A DNA stretch of 64,000 nucleotides from positions 1 through 64,000 of the forward strand of contig NZ_CP108093.1 of the NCBI RefSeq assembly GCF_036188265.1, written 5' to 3'. The stretch is from Streptomyces sp. NBC_00247. Lineage in GTDB: Bacteria > Actinomycetota > Actinomycetes > Streptomycetales > Streptomycetaceae. Both the position numbers and the translations under genes were made by a program. This document shows, one piece after another, positions 8,813 through 18,595 of the stretch; the first letter of the stretch is position 1, and every line of letters begins with the position of its first letter. Below the pieces are notes generated by a model. That model was not told the DNA's origin. It saw only the letters and a list, made by a program, of their open reading frames with translations, and searched no databases.

Positions 8813-11800
8813 TCAGTCGACCGGCGTTCCGTTGGCGTACGTCAAGCGCTTCGGGTACACCTGCTCGAACACCTTCTTGCCGTTCTCGTCCAGCTTGGTC
8901 ATGTACCACTTGATGGAGTCCCATGTGCGGTACTGCACGCGGAGAGCCGCACGGAGTTTGACCATCTCCCAAGCGGTTCCGAAGCCGCCGTCCTGGATGA
9001 GCTTCCAGCTGCTGTCCGTAATCGAATCCCCTCTCTCCAGAAGAAGGGCCAGCGCCTCGTCGGCGTTCTTGGCACCTTCGACCCCGTCCAGGGTCACCGA
9101 GAGCTCCACTTTGGGGTTGGACACGGCTCGCTCCACTCCCACGGTCCAAATGGCGCGCTTTCCCATCCCCATGCTTTCCGGCAGTTCGATGCCGTACAGC
9201 TCCTTGTTGTTGAACGTGCCCCCGCCGACAGCCTTGGCCAGGTCGTCCGAGTAGGGGTTGATTCCGAGGACGACGTGATCGCCGTCCTTCACCAGGTCGG
9301 CGAGGATCCTGGCGCACTTCTTCACGATCCCGTCGCCGGACGCGGCGACGGAGAACGACACGACCCGGAAGGTCGCGATGTCCTCCGCCTCGCACGCCTC
9401 GCCGATCTTCCGGAGGATCCGGCTGATGATGCCGGCGGAGGCTCCCTCGGTCAGGCCGATGGCACGAAGCGCCCGGAAGGCGTCCATGAACCCGATGCCG
9501 GTCTTGAGGGAGGCGTCCAGCGCCGTCACCGCGACTTTGCCCGCCTTGAAGAGCGCGCCGACCGCGAACATGCCCACGACCCAGGCGCAGTCGCCCCAGC
9601 TGCCGCCCTCCATGAACGGATTGATCAGCTTGGCGCAGCCGATGAAGTCGCCGAGCAGGATGTCGATGGGGTCGATGCCCGAGTTGAACTCGACCATCGT
9701 CAGCGTCTGCGACATCCGCTCGGTGCGGGCGTCCGAGACCTCAGGACCGAGGTAGACCGTGTCCGCCTGCGGGCAGCTGCCCGAGTAGGAGCCCGACTCG
9801 GCCAGGCACATGAACACGTCGGAGTGCGACTTGTAGGTGACGTCGGCCGTGATGGTGCAGTCGCCGATGTGGACGATCGGGTTGCAGTTGTCCTTGTCGA
9901 CGTTCTTGGGATCGCCGATGTACTCGACGTGGTCGAGGACTTCCCACACACCACCGATCCCGGTGGTGGCACCCTGCGTGATGTGTTCGGTGTTGTCGGC
10001 CTTCTCGGTGCGGTCGGCGGCCTGCTGGGCCTCGTTCGCGGCGTCCCACGCCCCTTCGGACGCCTTCTCCGCCGCCGTCGCGTCGGTCTCCGCCTGGGTG
10101 GCGGTGTCGCGGGCGCTGGCCGCGTCCTCCTCGGCCTTGGTGGCCGTGGCACGGGCCGAAGCGGCGTCGTGCTCCGCCTCGGTGGCCGCGGCGTCCGCCG
10201 CTGCCGCGTCCGTGGCGGCGTCGTTCGAGGCCGTCCAGGCCCTCACCACGTCCGCGCCCGCCGACTGGACGTAGCCGTCGGCGCGGTTGGCCGACGCCTC
10301 GGCGAGCTTCGCGTCCTTCGCGGCCTGGGTGGCCGACGCCTGGGCCCGCTGGTACGCCTTGGCGGCACGGGCCGCGTCGGCGGCAGCCGCCGCGGACGCC
10401 TGCGCCGCCAGCTTCATGTCCGCCGCTGCCTGGGCTGCGAGGGCCTTGGCCTCCGCGGAGTACCCCTCGGCCATGTCTGCCGTTGCGGTGGCCGCCGCTG
10501 CCTGCTGCTGCGAGACCGTCAGGGCCTGCTGGCCGGTGAGTGTCGCGAACGCGGCCGAGCTGTCGGTCTCCTGGTACGGCGTACCGAGTGTGATCGCCTC
10601 GTTCGCCGGCTTGATCACCGCTGCCGCGGAGTCGCGCGCCGCGAGTGACGACTGCACGGCCGCGAGCGCCTTGCCCGCGGTGACCGCAGCCCATGACGCC
10701 GTCTGCAGCGCCTCACTGCGCGCCGCGGTCGCTTCCTCCTTGGCCTTCTTGGCCGCGGCGGAAGCCTTCTCGGACTGTTCCTTGGCACCCTTGGCGTCGA
10801 GCGCCGCCGCCTCGGAGGCGTCGATGGCCTCGGCCGCCGCGGCGTGGGCCGCCGCGGCGGAACCGACCGCCACCAGGTACGAGGCCCAGGTGGCGTCGGA
10901 CGCCGCCTGGGCACGCGATGCCGCGCCCTGCGCCTTGGTGGCAGCCTCACGGGCGGTGGTGGCCGCGGTCGTAGCCGCGTTCGCCGCCGCACGCGCGTTG
11001 GTGGCCGCCGTCGTCGCCGTATTGGCGGCAGCCCGCGCATCGGTGGCGGCGGCACGAGCGGCCTCTGCCGCGTCCGTGCCATCCACAGCCGCAGCGTGCG
11101 CCTCCAGGGCCGCGGCCTTCGCGCTCAGCGAATCCCGCCGCTGCTCGGCCTCCAAAGCCCTGCCACGGGCGTCGACCGCGTCGCGCTCCGCCTGCTCGGC
11201 GTCACCCCTGCGGGCCGACGCCGTGCTTCCCGCCGCCTCTGCCGAGGTCCGGGCGTCACTGGCGATCCGGCCCTGCGCGGAGGCCTCCGCCTCGGATGCG
11301 GATGCCTTGTCCCGCTCGCTCTCCGCGGTGGCCCGGTAGGCCGCCGCGTTGGCGCGCTCCAGTTCGGCCACGGCGCGCGACGCCTGGGCGTCGGCCGCAG
11401 CCTGGCGTGCGTCCTCCTCCTCCGCCAGGGCGGTTTCCTTGGCCTTCTTGGCGGTCGCGGCGTTCGCCGCGGCCGAGGCCGCGTAGGCATCGGCGCTGTC
11501 GGCCGCCGCCTTCGCCTGTGCTGCGGCCTCCTCCGCGGCGACGCGCCTGAACTCGGTGTTCACCGCGTGCGTCTCGGTCTTCGCCAGGGCGAGCAGCGCC
11601 TCGGACGTCGACACGGTCGCGTTGGCCGCGTTCAGCGACGTCTCCGTCGCCTTCGCGGCGGCCTCGGCGGCCGCGCCGGAGGCGCGGGCGACCTGGACCG
11701 ACTGCTGGGCGTACATCAGGCCCCGGCCGCGCGGGACTTCGGCCGCGTCGGCAATCGCCCAGGCGTCCTCCTGCGCGTCGACGGCCTTCTGCGCGGCGGT

Positions 11801-14800
11801 CTTCGCGGCGGCGGCGTTCGTCTTGGCGGAGGCGGTCAGCGCGGCGATCTTGCCCCGGGCGGTGGCCAGATCGGCCTTGGCCCGGTCGAACAAAGCCTGC
11901 TTGGGCTTGAAGATGTTGTCCGGGTCGTCCTCCAGGGTGTCGTGCCAGACCTGCTGCCAGGTGAGGATCTGCTGGGCGCGCCACGCCTGGCCGATGGCTT
12001 CGACCATGTCGTCGGTGGCCTCGCGCGTGGCGGCCGACGCGTCGGCCTCCGCCTGCGCGATCAGGGTGCGGGGAGCGGCCTGGGCGGCGTACTCCGCCTC
12101 CCACTCGGTGTGCGCCTGCGCGGTCACCGCGGAGAGCTTGTTCCGCGGGTCGGTGGGTTCCGCGCTGTCACAGGTGGCCCAGGACTGCTTGAGGTTCTCC
12201 ACCTCTTCGCGGAACTCCGGGCTGTCCTTGGCCGGGGCCTCGGTCAGGAAACCGCCGTGCCGGAGGTAGGACGCGATGTCGCTACCGGTGGTACCGCCCG
12301 CGTAGCGGGTGTTGGCCACCTCGCTGTCGCGCAGCATCACATCGGCGGTCCAGTCGTACCAGGAGTCCTTGCCCCGGTTGTCCTCGGTGATCTCCTTGGC
12401 GCGCGCGACGGACTCCGCGCCGGCGTTGCTGTGCCCGTCCCAGCCGAGACGGCCGGAGATCTTCTCCTGGGTGAAGAGGGTGAACTGCAGGACCTCTTCG
12501 TCGAATGCCGGTACGTGCCATTCCATGTCGTCGCTGAAGAACGCCGACTCGGCGTACGGCTTGTTGGCCTTCTCCAGCGCGTTCGACCGGGCAGCCAGCG
12601 CGTCCCGGTAGTCGAACGCGGCCTGCACGTCACGGGTGCGTGCCTGGCCGAGCGGTTCGAGACCGATCCATCCGATGTCACCGACGGCCGCGCGCAGATC
12701 GGCATTGGTGCCGGACAGCGCCGTGATGGCCTCGGCCTTCATCTCGGGGCCGCCCGCGTGCAGCGCGACACCTGCGATGCACCGGTCCAGGCGCGCGGTG
12801 CTGCGGGTCGTACCGATCAGCTCGGTGAGTTCGGTCAGCTTGCGCTGGGCGTCGTCGGCGTCGGTGAAGACCTGCTGGATGCCGGCGCTCACCTGCTCGA
12901 TCGCCGCCGCGAGCGCGGGAATCCGGCCGACGACGACGGCGGACGAGGCGATGTCCACCAGGTCCCAGAGGCAGCTCTCGACGCCGCTGTAGCTCAGGCA
13001 CTCCTTGACCTCGGCCACGCCGAGGTCGTCCAGGAGGATCTGCCCGCCGTGGGCCGCGACCCAGTCGAGGACGTGGACGGAGACGGCGGCGTACGCGTCG
13101 CGGTAGTCGTCGACGCAGCTCTGGCCGCACTTGGCCAGCAGGATGGCTTCCTGCTGCTCACCCAGCTCGGCCCACGAGGAGGGGCCGCCCGGGATCGGGT
13201 AGTCGCCCTCCTCCATGGCCTGCTGGTGCTGCTGCTCGTTCTCCTCCCGCTGCTCCTTCTCCGCCTGGTCGGCGGCCTCCTCGGCTGCGGCGCTGTCGCC
13301 GTCGGCGTCCGAGGCGCGGTCCTCGGCCTCCTGGGCGTCCTTGTCCGCCTTGTCGGCCTGCGCCTTGGCCTCCGCGGCGGCCTGGGCCGCCCGGTCGTCG
13401 GCTTCGGCGGCCTTCAGGGCGTCGCGTTCGGCGTCGGTGGCCTCGCGGTCCGCGTCACCGGCGACGGTGTCGGTCGAGTTGGCCGTCTGCTGGGCGCTGA
13501 GCGCGTCGTTGCCCGCCTGCTGCGCGTAGCCGGAGGCCGTGTCGGCGGCCTTCTTGGCGCCTTCCCGGGACACGGCCGCCGCTTGGGCGGATGTCTGGGC
13601 GGTGGCTGCGGCGGTGATAGCACGTGCCGAGTCTCCGGCGGCCTGTGCCGCCGCCTCGGCCGCGACCTTGACATCGCCCTGCGCCTGATCGGCGAGTTGC
13701 TGGGCGTCCTCGGCTGCCTGCTCCGCCTCGGCGGCCTTGGCCGCCGCGGCGGCCGCTTGCTGCTCGGCCACCGTCTTGGACTTCTGGCCGGTCAGCACGG
13801 CGAACGCGGCGGCGCTGTCGCTCTCCTGGTACGGCATACCGAGCGCGACGGCGTCGGCCGATGCGGCCACCGCCTTGGTCGCGCTGTCCCGCGCGGCGAG
13901 AGCCGCCTGCCCGGCCGCGTAGGCGCGGCCCGCGGTGACCGCGGCGGAGTCGACGGCCTGCGCGGCCTCGACCCCGGCCGAAGCGGCCTCGTCGCCGGCC
14001 CGCTTCGCCAGGGCGGATGCCTGGTCCGACGCGGTGGCGGCGTTCTGGGCGCGCAGTGCGGCGTCCCCGGCGGCGTCGAGTGCCTTGGCGGCCTCGGCGC
14101 GGGCGGAGGCCGCGGCGCCGGTCGACGCGAGGTACGCCGACCACGCGGCGTCCGCATCGGCCTGGGCCCGTCCGGCGGCTCCCTCGGCCTTCGTCGCGGC
14201 GGACCGCGCGGAGACCGCAGCGGCCGTCGCGGTCTCAGCCGCGCCGCGGGCGGTGGCCGCCGCGGTGGCGGCATCGGTGGCCGCCTGGTGTGCCTGCTGG
14301 GCGGCGGCGCGGGTCTCCTCGGCCGTGGCCTTGCCGTCGGCGGCGGCGGCCGCCGCCTCCAGGGCGGCGGCGCGGGCCGCGGTGGCCTGCTGCTTCTGCT
14401 GGGCCGCGGCGGCCTTCTCGCGTGCGGCCTGGGCAGCCCGGGCCTTCGCGTCGGCGGCCTCGCGCTTGGTAGCGGCGTCGGTCGCGGCCGTCTTGGCGCT
14501 CGCCTTGGCCGTACCGGCCGCGGCCTGCTGGGTCGCGGCCCTGGTCTCGGCCCCGGCGGCGGTGGTCCGCTGCCGGGCGGCCTCGGCGCGGGAGGCTACG
14601 GCGTTGGCGTACTCCAATTCGGCGGAGGCACGCTGGGTCTGCGCGACGGCGGCCTTCTGACGGGCCACCTCCTGCTTCCCCTTCGCGGCGGCCTCGGCCG
14701 TACCGGCGTCCTTCGCGCTGTCGGCCGCGGCCTTGGCGTTGGTCTCCGCGCTGTCGGCCGCGGCCTTGGCCTGAGCGGCCGCCTCCTGCGCGGCGATCCG

Positions 14801-16243
14801 GCGGAACTCGGTGTTGAGCGCGTGCGTCTCGGTCTGCGCCTTCGCCGCCAGAGTGCGACTGGTGCCGACCGCGGCGTCGGTGGCGTCGCGGGCCGTCCCG
14901 GTGGCCTTGGCGGCCGCTTCGGCCGCCGCCGCCGAGGCGCGGGCGACCTGCACGGACTGCTGGGCGTACATCAGACCCCGGCCGCGCGGCACCTTGGCCG
15001 TGTCGGCGAGGGCCCACGCCTCCTGCTGCGCGGTCGTGGCGCTCGTCGCCGCCGTCTTCGCGGCCGCGGCGTGGCTGTTGGCCGAGGTGGCCAGCTCGTC
15101 GGCCTTCGCCCGGGCGTCGGCGAGGTCAGCCTCGGCCTGCTCGTACAGCTCGGGTTCGGGCTTGAAGAGGAAGTCGGGGTCGTTGGCGAGTTCTTCCGCC
15201 ACGACCTTCTGCCAGGTGAGGATCTGGTCGGCGCGCCAGGCCTGCTGGATGGCCTGGATCATGTCGTCGGTGGCTTCGCGGGTCTCGTTCGCCGCGTCGG
15301 TCTCCGCCTGGATGATCGTGTCGCGCTGGGCCGCCTGCCCGGCGTACTCCAGCTCCCACTCCGCCATGGCGGTCATGACCGGGCCGTTGAGTACGCGGTC
15401 GAAGTCGAGCGGGTTCTGCCAGTCGCAGCCCGCCCATGCCTGCTTCAGGTCCTCCACCACGACCCGGTACTCCGGCGAGCCCTCGGCCGGAGCCTTCGTC
15501 GGCAGGCCGCCGAACTTCAGGTAGGACGCGACGTCGCCGGCGGTGGTGCCACCCGAGTAACGCGTCTCGTAGACGTCCTCGTCACGGAACGACCAGTCGG
15601 CGATCCAGTCGTTGTCGACGTCCTGCCCGCGGTTCTCCTCCATGATTTCACGGACGCGGGCGACCGCTTCGGGACTGGCGTTGGTGTGGCCGTCCCAGCC
15701 GAGCTGCCAGGAGAGCTGTTCCTGGGTGAAGAGGGTGAACTGGAGCACCTCGGAGTCGAACTCCGGTATGTGCCAGTCCATCTCGTCGCTGTAGAAGGCG
15801 TTGGAGGCGAACGGCTTGTTGCCGTCCTCCAGCGCGGTCGACCGGGCGCGGAGGTCGTCGCGGTAGGTGAGTCCGGCCTCCTGGTCCTCGCCGCCGGCGA
15901 GTCCGAGCGGGTAGAAGCCGATCCAGCCGACGTCACCGACGGTGGAGCGCAGTTGCTCGGCGCTGCCCGAGAGGCCCTCGACCGCCTTGGCCTTCATCCG
16001 CGGCCCGCCGGCGTGCAGCGCCACTCCGGCGAGACAGCGGTCCTGCCGCACGGTGTCGCCGATGGTGTTGCGGAAGAGGCCCGTGTCCTCCTCCTGCTCC
16101 GCGCCGGCGGCGGAGGCCGGTACCGCGGTGATGAGACCGGCGAGTACGGCCACGGCCGAGACGAAGGCCGCCCCACCCGTGGCTCTCTTCAGAGTCTGTC
16201 TTCTGCGACGCCGTCTTCTGCCGACGTCCCGGGCCCATGACAT
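8813..16243 (-). CDS. Giant secreted Ala-rich coiled-coil protein, tandemly duplicated, toxin-like C-terminus
   Basis: 2,476 residues. A Sec signal with a poly-Arg n-region ends near residue 46 (VPASAAGAEQ). The body consists of two copies of one long module. Each begins with DRC(L/I)AGVALHAGGP (Asp 68 and Asp 1153), continues through a globular region (GWDGH, YxGGTT, TREATDDM), a PRGRGLMYAQQSVQVARAS motif, and then some 500 residues of Ala/Lys/Glu/Asp heptad-like coiled coil. The copies stay in register: both landmarks are offset by exactly 1,085 residues. After the second coil (about 2085) comes a Cys-containing hydrophobic segment resembling a pre-toxin region, then a compact C-terminal domain (about 2290-2476) with DHVVLGINPYSDDLAKAV, GVERAVSNP and GTAWEM...WDSIKWYM, the pattern of a polymorphic-toxin tip. 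The coils suggest a stalk projecting from the cell. Function is inferred; the duplication is seen directly. Confidence 0.8.
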   Translation of the reverse strand: MSWARDVGRRRRRRRQTLKRATGGAAFVSAVAVLAGLITAVPASAAGAEQEEDTGLFRNTIGDTVRQDRCLAGVALHAGGPRMKAKAVEGLSGSAEQLRSTVGDVGWIGFYPLGLAGGEDQEAGLTYRDDLRARSTALEDGNKPFASNAFYSDEMDWHIPEFDSEVLQFTLFTQEQLSWQLGWDGHTNASPEAVARVREIMEENRGQDVDNDWIADWSFRDEDVYETRYSGGTTAGDVASYLKFGGLPTKAPAEGSPEYRVVVEDLKQAWAGCDWQNPLDFDRVLNGPVMTAMAEWELEYAGQAAQRDTIIQAETDAANETREATDDMIQAIQQAWRADQILTWQKVVAEELANDPDFLFKPEPELYEQAEADLADARAKADELATSANSHAAAAKTAATSATTAQQEAWALADTAKVPRGRGLMYAQQSVQVARASAAAAEAAAKATGTARDATDAAVGTSRTLAAKAQTETHALNTEFRRIAAQEAAAQAKAAADSAETNAKAAADSAKDAGTAEAAAKGKQEVARQKAAVAQTQRASAELEYANAVASRAEAARQRTTAAGAETRAATQQAAAGTAKASAKTAATDAATKREAADAKARAAQAAREKAAAAQQKQQATAARAAALEAAAAAADGKATAEETRAAAQQAHQAATDAATAAATARGAAETATAAAVSARSAATKAEGAAGRAQADADAAWSAYLASTGAAASARAEAAKALDAAGDAALRAQNAATASDQASALAKRAGDEAASAGVEAAQAVDSAAVTAGRAYAAGQAALAARDSATKAVAASADAVALGMPYQESDSAAAFAVLTGQKSKTVAEQQAAAAAAKAAEAEQAAEDAQQLADQAQGDVKVAAEAAAQAAGDSARAITAAATAQTSAQAAAVSREGAKKAADTASGYAQQAGNDALSAQQTANSTDTVAGDADREATDAERDALKAAEADDRAAQAAAEAKAQADKADKDAQEAEDRASDADGDSAAAEEAADQAEKEQREENEQQHQQAMEEGDYPIPGGPSSWAELGEQQEAILLAKCGQSCVDDYRDAYAAVSVHVLDWVAAHGGQILLDDLGVAEVKECLSYSGVESCLWDLVDIASSAVVVGRIPALAAAIEQVSAGIQQVFTDADDAQRKLTELTELIGTTRSTARLDRCIAGVALHAGGPEMKAEAITALSGTNADLRAAVGDIGWIGLEPLGQARTRDVQAAFDYRDALAARSNALEKANKPYAESAFFSDDMEWHVPAFDEEVLQFTLFTQEKISGRLGWDGHSNAGAESVARAKEITEDNRGKDSWYDWTADVMLRDSEVANTRYAGGTTGSDIASYLRHGGFLTEAPAKDSPEFREEVENLKQSWATCDSAEPTDPRNKLSAVTAQAHTEWEAEYAAQAAPRTLIAQAEADASAATREATDDMVEAIGQAWRAQQILTWQQVWHDTLEDDPDNIFKPKQALFDRAKADLATARGKIAALTASAKTNAAAAKTAAQKAVDAQEDAWAIADAAEVPRGRGLMYAQQSVQVARASGAAAEAAAKATETSLNAANATVSTSEALLALAKTETHAVNTEFRRVAAEEAAAQAKAAADSADAYAASAAANAATAKKAKETALAEEEDARQAAADAQASRAVAELERANAAAYRATAESERDKASASEAEASAQGRIASDARTSAEAAGSTASARRGDAEQAERDAVDARGRALEAEQRRDSLSAKAAALEAHAAAVDGTDAAEAARAAATDARAAANTATTAATNARAAANAATTAATTAREAATKAQGAASRAQAASDATWASYLVAVGSAAAAHAAAAEAIDASEAAALDAKGAKEQSEKASAAAKKAKEEATAARSEALQTASWAAVTAGKALAAVQSSLAARDSAAAVIKPANEAITLGTPYQETDSSAAFATLTGQQALTVSQQQAAAATATADMAEGYSAEAKALAAQAAADMKLAAQASAAAAADAARAAKAYQRAQASATQAAKDAKLAEASANRADGYVQSAGADVVRAWTASNDAATDAAAADAAATEAEHDAASARATATKAEEDAASARDTATQAETDATAAEKASEGAWDAANEAQQAADRTEKADNTEHITQGATTGIGGVWEVLDHVEYIGDPKNVDKDNCNPIVHIGDCTITADVTYKSHSDVFMCLAESGSYSGSCPQADTVYLGPEVSDARTERMSQTLTMVEFNSGIDPIDILLGDFIGCAKLINPFMEGGSWGDCAWVVGMFAVGALFKAGKVAVTALDASLKTGIGFMDAFRALRAIGLTEGASAGIISRILRKIGEACEAEDIATFRVVSFSVAASGDGIVKKCARILADLVKDGDHVVLGINPYSDDLAKAVGGGTFNNKELYGIELPESMGMGKRAIWTVGVERAVSNPKVELSVTLDGVEGAKNADEALALLLERGDSITDSSWKLIQDGGFGTAWEMVKLRAALRVQYRTWDSIKWYMTKLDENGKKVFEQVYPKRLTYANGTPVD

Positions 16244-16722
16244 GAGTTCTGCCCAACTTCCGGAGGGAGGCAGAGCCCGCTCGTGGGCACGACGGCATCA
16301 GCCGGTCACGCTGCCGTCACCTCGTTCGGAACGGCATCGCTCCGGCGCTCCCTCCCCCCAGGAACGGGCAACTGCCGTTCTGTGTGGGGCGTGCGGCAGT
16401 GGACACGGTGGCGTCCCGCCTGCGAACACGCCCGGCAGACAGTCTCACGACCGGAGCGATCATGGGAAGGTCAAATGATCTTCACGTATCACCCAAGATC
16501 TACCCGTTGGACGACAAAGAGATCGCCGATGTTTCGCGATCGTTGCACCCCGCCGCCGGAAAGCGCCCGCTCGGCCAACCGGCCTCCGTCCCGGCCCGCA
16601 TGACGGCAGGTCATGCGGGTGGCACCCTCTCTTCGCCCCGTGACGTCGACAAGCCGCCCGCCGACCGGAAGGGCCCGCACGCACGAGCTCCGGGCCGCGG
16701 AGCCGGACCTCTTCCCGGACCC
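16244..16722. other. Gene-free stretch upstream of the giant protein gene
   Basis: About 480 bases between the start of the giant protein gene and the end of the TetR gene. No open frame here looks like a protein. Two short inverted repeats near 16459-16500 (GATCAT/ATGATC and GATCTT/AAGATC) may belong to the giant gene's promoter region, which is somewhat less GC-rich than its surroundings. I see nothing else. Confidence 0.4.
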
Positions 16723-17304
16723 TCAGGCCCGCGCGCCGTCGAGCACCAGGGCGACCAGCCGCTCGGCCAGCCCCTCGTCCACCGGCGCGTCGCTCACCAG
16801 GACACGGGCGAAGAGGGGGCCGCTGACCGCTTCCACCAGCAGTCGCGGATCGGTGTCGCCGGCGAGCTCACCACGCTCGATGCCGCGCCGGACCATCACG
16901 GTCCCGCGCTCCAGCCGGTCCTTCCAGTACGGGCCCCGACGGTCTTCCAGGGTGGCGTCCCGTTCGACGCTCAGCCGCAGCAGCGCCTGGCCCTGGACGG
17001 TACGCAGCAGCCGGACGAGGGAGACGAAGAACGTCGTGAGGTCCTCCCGCACGTCTCCGGTGTCCGGGACGGGCACGGCCGCGTCGAGTTCGGCGACCAA
17101 CGCCTCGGCGATGAGGTTCTCCCGGGTCTTCCACCGCCGGTAGATCGACGTCTCGTGCACTCCGGCGGACCTGGCGACCGCGGTGACGGTCGCGCCCGCG
17201 AGCCCTTCGGCCGAGAGGATCTCGACGACGGCGGTCAGGACGGCTCTGCGCATGTTCTCCCCGCGTCGGCGCAGCGGCGGGGCGGCGGGGCGGGGAGTGG
17301 TCAT
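16723..17304 (-). CDS. TetR-family transcriptional regulator
   Basis: 193 residues. The N-terminal helix-turn-helix is clear (about residues 20-65: AVVEILSAEGLAGATVTAVARSAGV, then ETSIYRRWKTRENLIAEA). The C-terminal helical domain resembles the TetR_C group whose members usually sense small organic molecules. It is divergent from the alcohol dehydrogenase gene, with 155 bases between the starts, and most likely represses that gene and itself. A tandem 17-bp repeat in the gap is a candidate binding site. Confidence 0.85.
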   Translation of the reverse strand: MTTPRPAAPPLRRRGENMRRAVLTAVVEILSAEGLAGATVTAVARSAGVHETSIYRRWKTRENLIAEALVAELDAAVPVPDTGDVREDLTTFFVSLVRLLRTVQGQALLRLSVERDATLEDRRGPYWKDRLERGTVMVRRGIERGELAGDTDPRLLVEAVSGPLFARVLVSDAPVDEGLAERLVALVLDGARA

Positions 17305-17370
17305 GCGGCAAGCCTAAAGCAACTCCACTTGCGCTGAACCTCCGGATCGCCGTACCGTCTATCGCAAGAT

Positions 17371-17419
17371 GACCTGCGTTGCACTGCGACCTGCGTTGCA
17401 CTGCGACCCGCGTCGCACC
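17371..17419. repeat. Tandem 17-bp repeat in the TetR/dehydrogenase gap
   Basis: Two perfect adjacent copies of GACCTGCGTTGCACTGC (17371-17387 and 17388-17404) are followed by a degenerate third beginning GACCCGCGTCGCACC. The array ends about 40 bases before the dehydrogenase ATG. It may be an operator array for the divergent TetR protein; replication slippage is the alternative. Confidence 0.6.
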
Positions 17420-17459
17420 GTCGGCCGTCGAGGCAGTAGTCGTATCTGGAGGTCACGTC

Positions 17460-18473
17460 ATGGAGCAGATGCTCGCCGCACGCCTGCACGTCCCGAGCCG
17501 CACCCTGCGGGTCGAGGAGGTGCCCAGGCCGCAGCCCGGCCCGGGACAGGTGCTCGTGAAGGTCGAGGCGGCCGGGGTGTGCCTCTCCGACGTGCACCTG
17601 ATCGGTGGCAGCCTCACCCCGCAGCTGCTGGAGGGCGACACGGTCACCCTCGGCCACGAGGTGTCCGGCACGATCGCCGAAACGGGCGAGGGCGTCACGT
17701 CCTGGATGCCCGGTCAGCGGGTGGTGCTGTACGCCGGCGAGACACGGAACGGCGTCACGTACACCCGGGGCGTCGACTACGACGGCGGCTGGGCCGAGTA
17801 CGCGCTCTCCTGCGAGGACGCGCTGACACTGCTGCCCGACGCCATTCCGTTCGACCAGGGCGCGATCATCCCGGACGCCGTGTCCACCCCGTGGGGCGCG
17901 ATCACCGCCACCGCGGCGGTCCGGCCCGCCGAGGCGGTGGGCGTGTGGGGCGCGGGCGGTCTGGGAATCCACGCGGTGCAGTTGCTGCGCGCGGTGGGCG
18001 CGTATCCGATCGTCGCCGTCGACCCGAACCCGATCGCCCGGCAGCGGGCGCTCGCCGCCGGCGCCGACCTGGCCCTCGACCCGGCCGCCCCGGACCTGGC
18101 GGAGCGGGTGGCCGCCGTCACGGCGGGAGCGGGACTCGCCGCCGCCTTCGACTTCGCGGGAGTGCCCGCCGTGCGCGAGCAGGCGCTGACCGCCCTGGCC
18201 AAGGGGGGACGGCTCGTCCTCGTCGGCCTCACCGACAAGCCGCTGACAGTCACACAGGGCACCCGCTTCAGCTATCTCCAGCAGCGCATCCTCGGCCACT
18301 ACGGCTCCGACATGCCCGTCGCGCTCCCCCAGCTCCTCGGGCTGGTCGAGGGCGGACGGCTGGACTTCTCCGGTTCGATCAGCGGAACCCTGCCGCTGGC
18401 CGAGGCGGCGGAGGCGGTGGCCCGTCTGGAGCGCAAGGAGGGCGACCCCATCCGTCTGGTCCTGCGACCCTGA
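17460..18473 (+). CDS. Zinc-type alcohol dehydrogenase (MDR family) lacking the structural zinc site
   Basis: 337 residues from the ATG at 17460, which follows a GGAGG site. It has the GroES-like N-domain with the catalytic-zinc Cys and His (GVCLSDVHLIGG, TLGHEVSG) and a Rossmann domain with VGVWGAGGLGIHAVQLLRAVG near residues 160-185. The four-Cys loop that binds structural zinc in classical ADHs is absent; the corresponding stretch reads YAGETRNGVTYTRGVDYDGGW, with no Cys. It probably oxidises an alcohol or reduces an aldehyde with NAD(P)H. The divergent TetR suggests induction by its substrate. Confidence 0.82.
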   Translation: MEQMLAARLHVPSRTLRVEEVPRPQPGPGQVLVKVEAAGVCLSDVHLIGGSLTPQLLEGDTVTLGHEVSGTIAETGEGVTSWMPGQRVVLYAGETRNGVTYTRGVDYDGGWAEYALSCEDALTLLPDAIPFDQGAIIPDAVSTPWGAITATAAVRPAEAVGVWGAGGLGIHAVQLLRAVGAYPIVAVDPNPIARQRALAAGADLALDPAAPDLAERVAAVTAGAGLAAAFDFAGVPAVREQALTALAKGGRLVLVGLTDKPLTVTQGTRFSYLQQRILGHYGSDMPVALPQLLGLVEGGRLDFSGSISGTLPLAEAAEAVARLERKEGDPIRLVLRP

Positions 18474-18595
18474 CGGTTCCTCGGACCGGGCCCTCCCGTG
18501 CGGCGCGCTCTCCGGCCGCAGGGGCGAAATCGCTCCGCCCGCGCATCCGGGGGGTGTTGTCGGGGCGGCGTCAGGGTCCTGTGAAAATAGGGGCC

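Noticed and set aside
10844-16240. A very long open frame on the plus strand opposite the giant protein gene
   Set aside because: It is Gly/Arg/Leu-rich nonsense created by the high-GC, Ala/Lys/Glu codons of the real gene on the other strand, with no recognisable motif and no ribosome-binding site that explains it.
16459-16500. GATCAT/ATGATC and GATCTT/AAGATC inverted repeats as a regulator site
   Set aside because: Arms of six bases with 11-12-base spacing are expected by chance at this scale, and no regulator is implied. I mention them only within the intergenic entry.
17371-17419. Possible CRISPR-like repeats
   Set aside because: The 17-bp units are directly adjacent with no spacers, and no cas gene is in the window.
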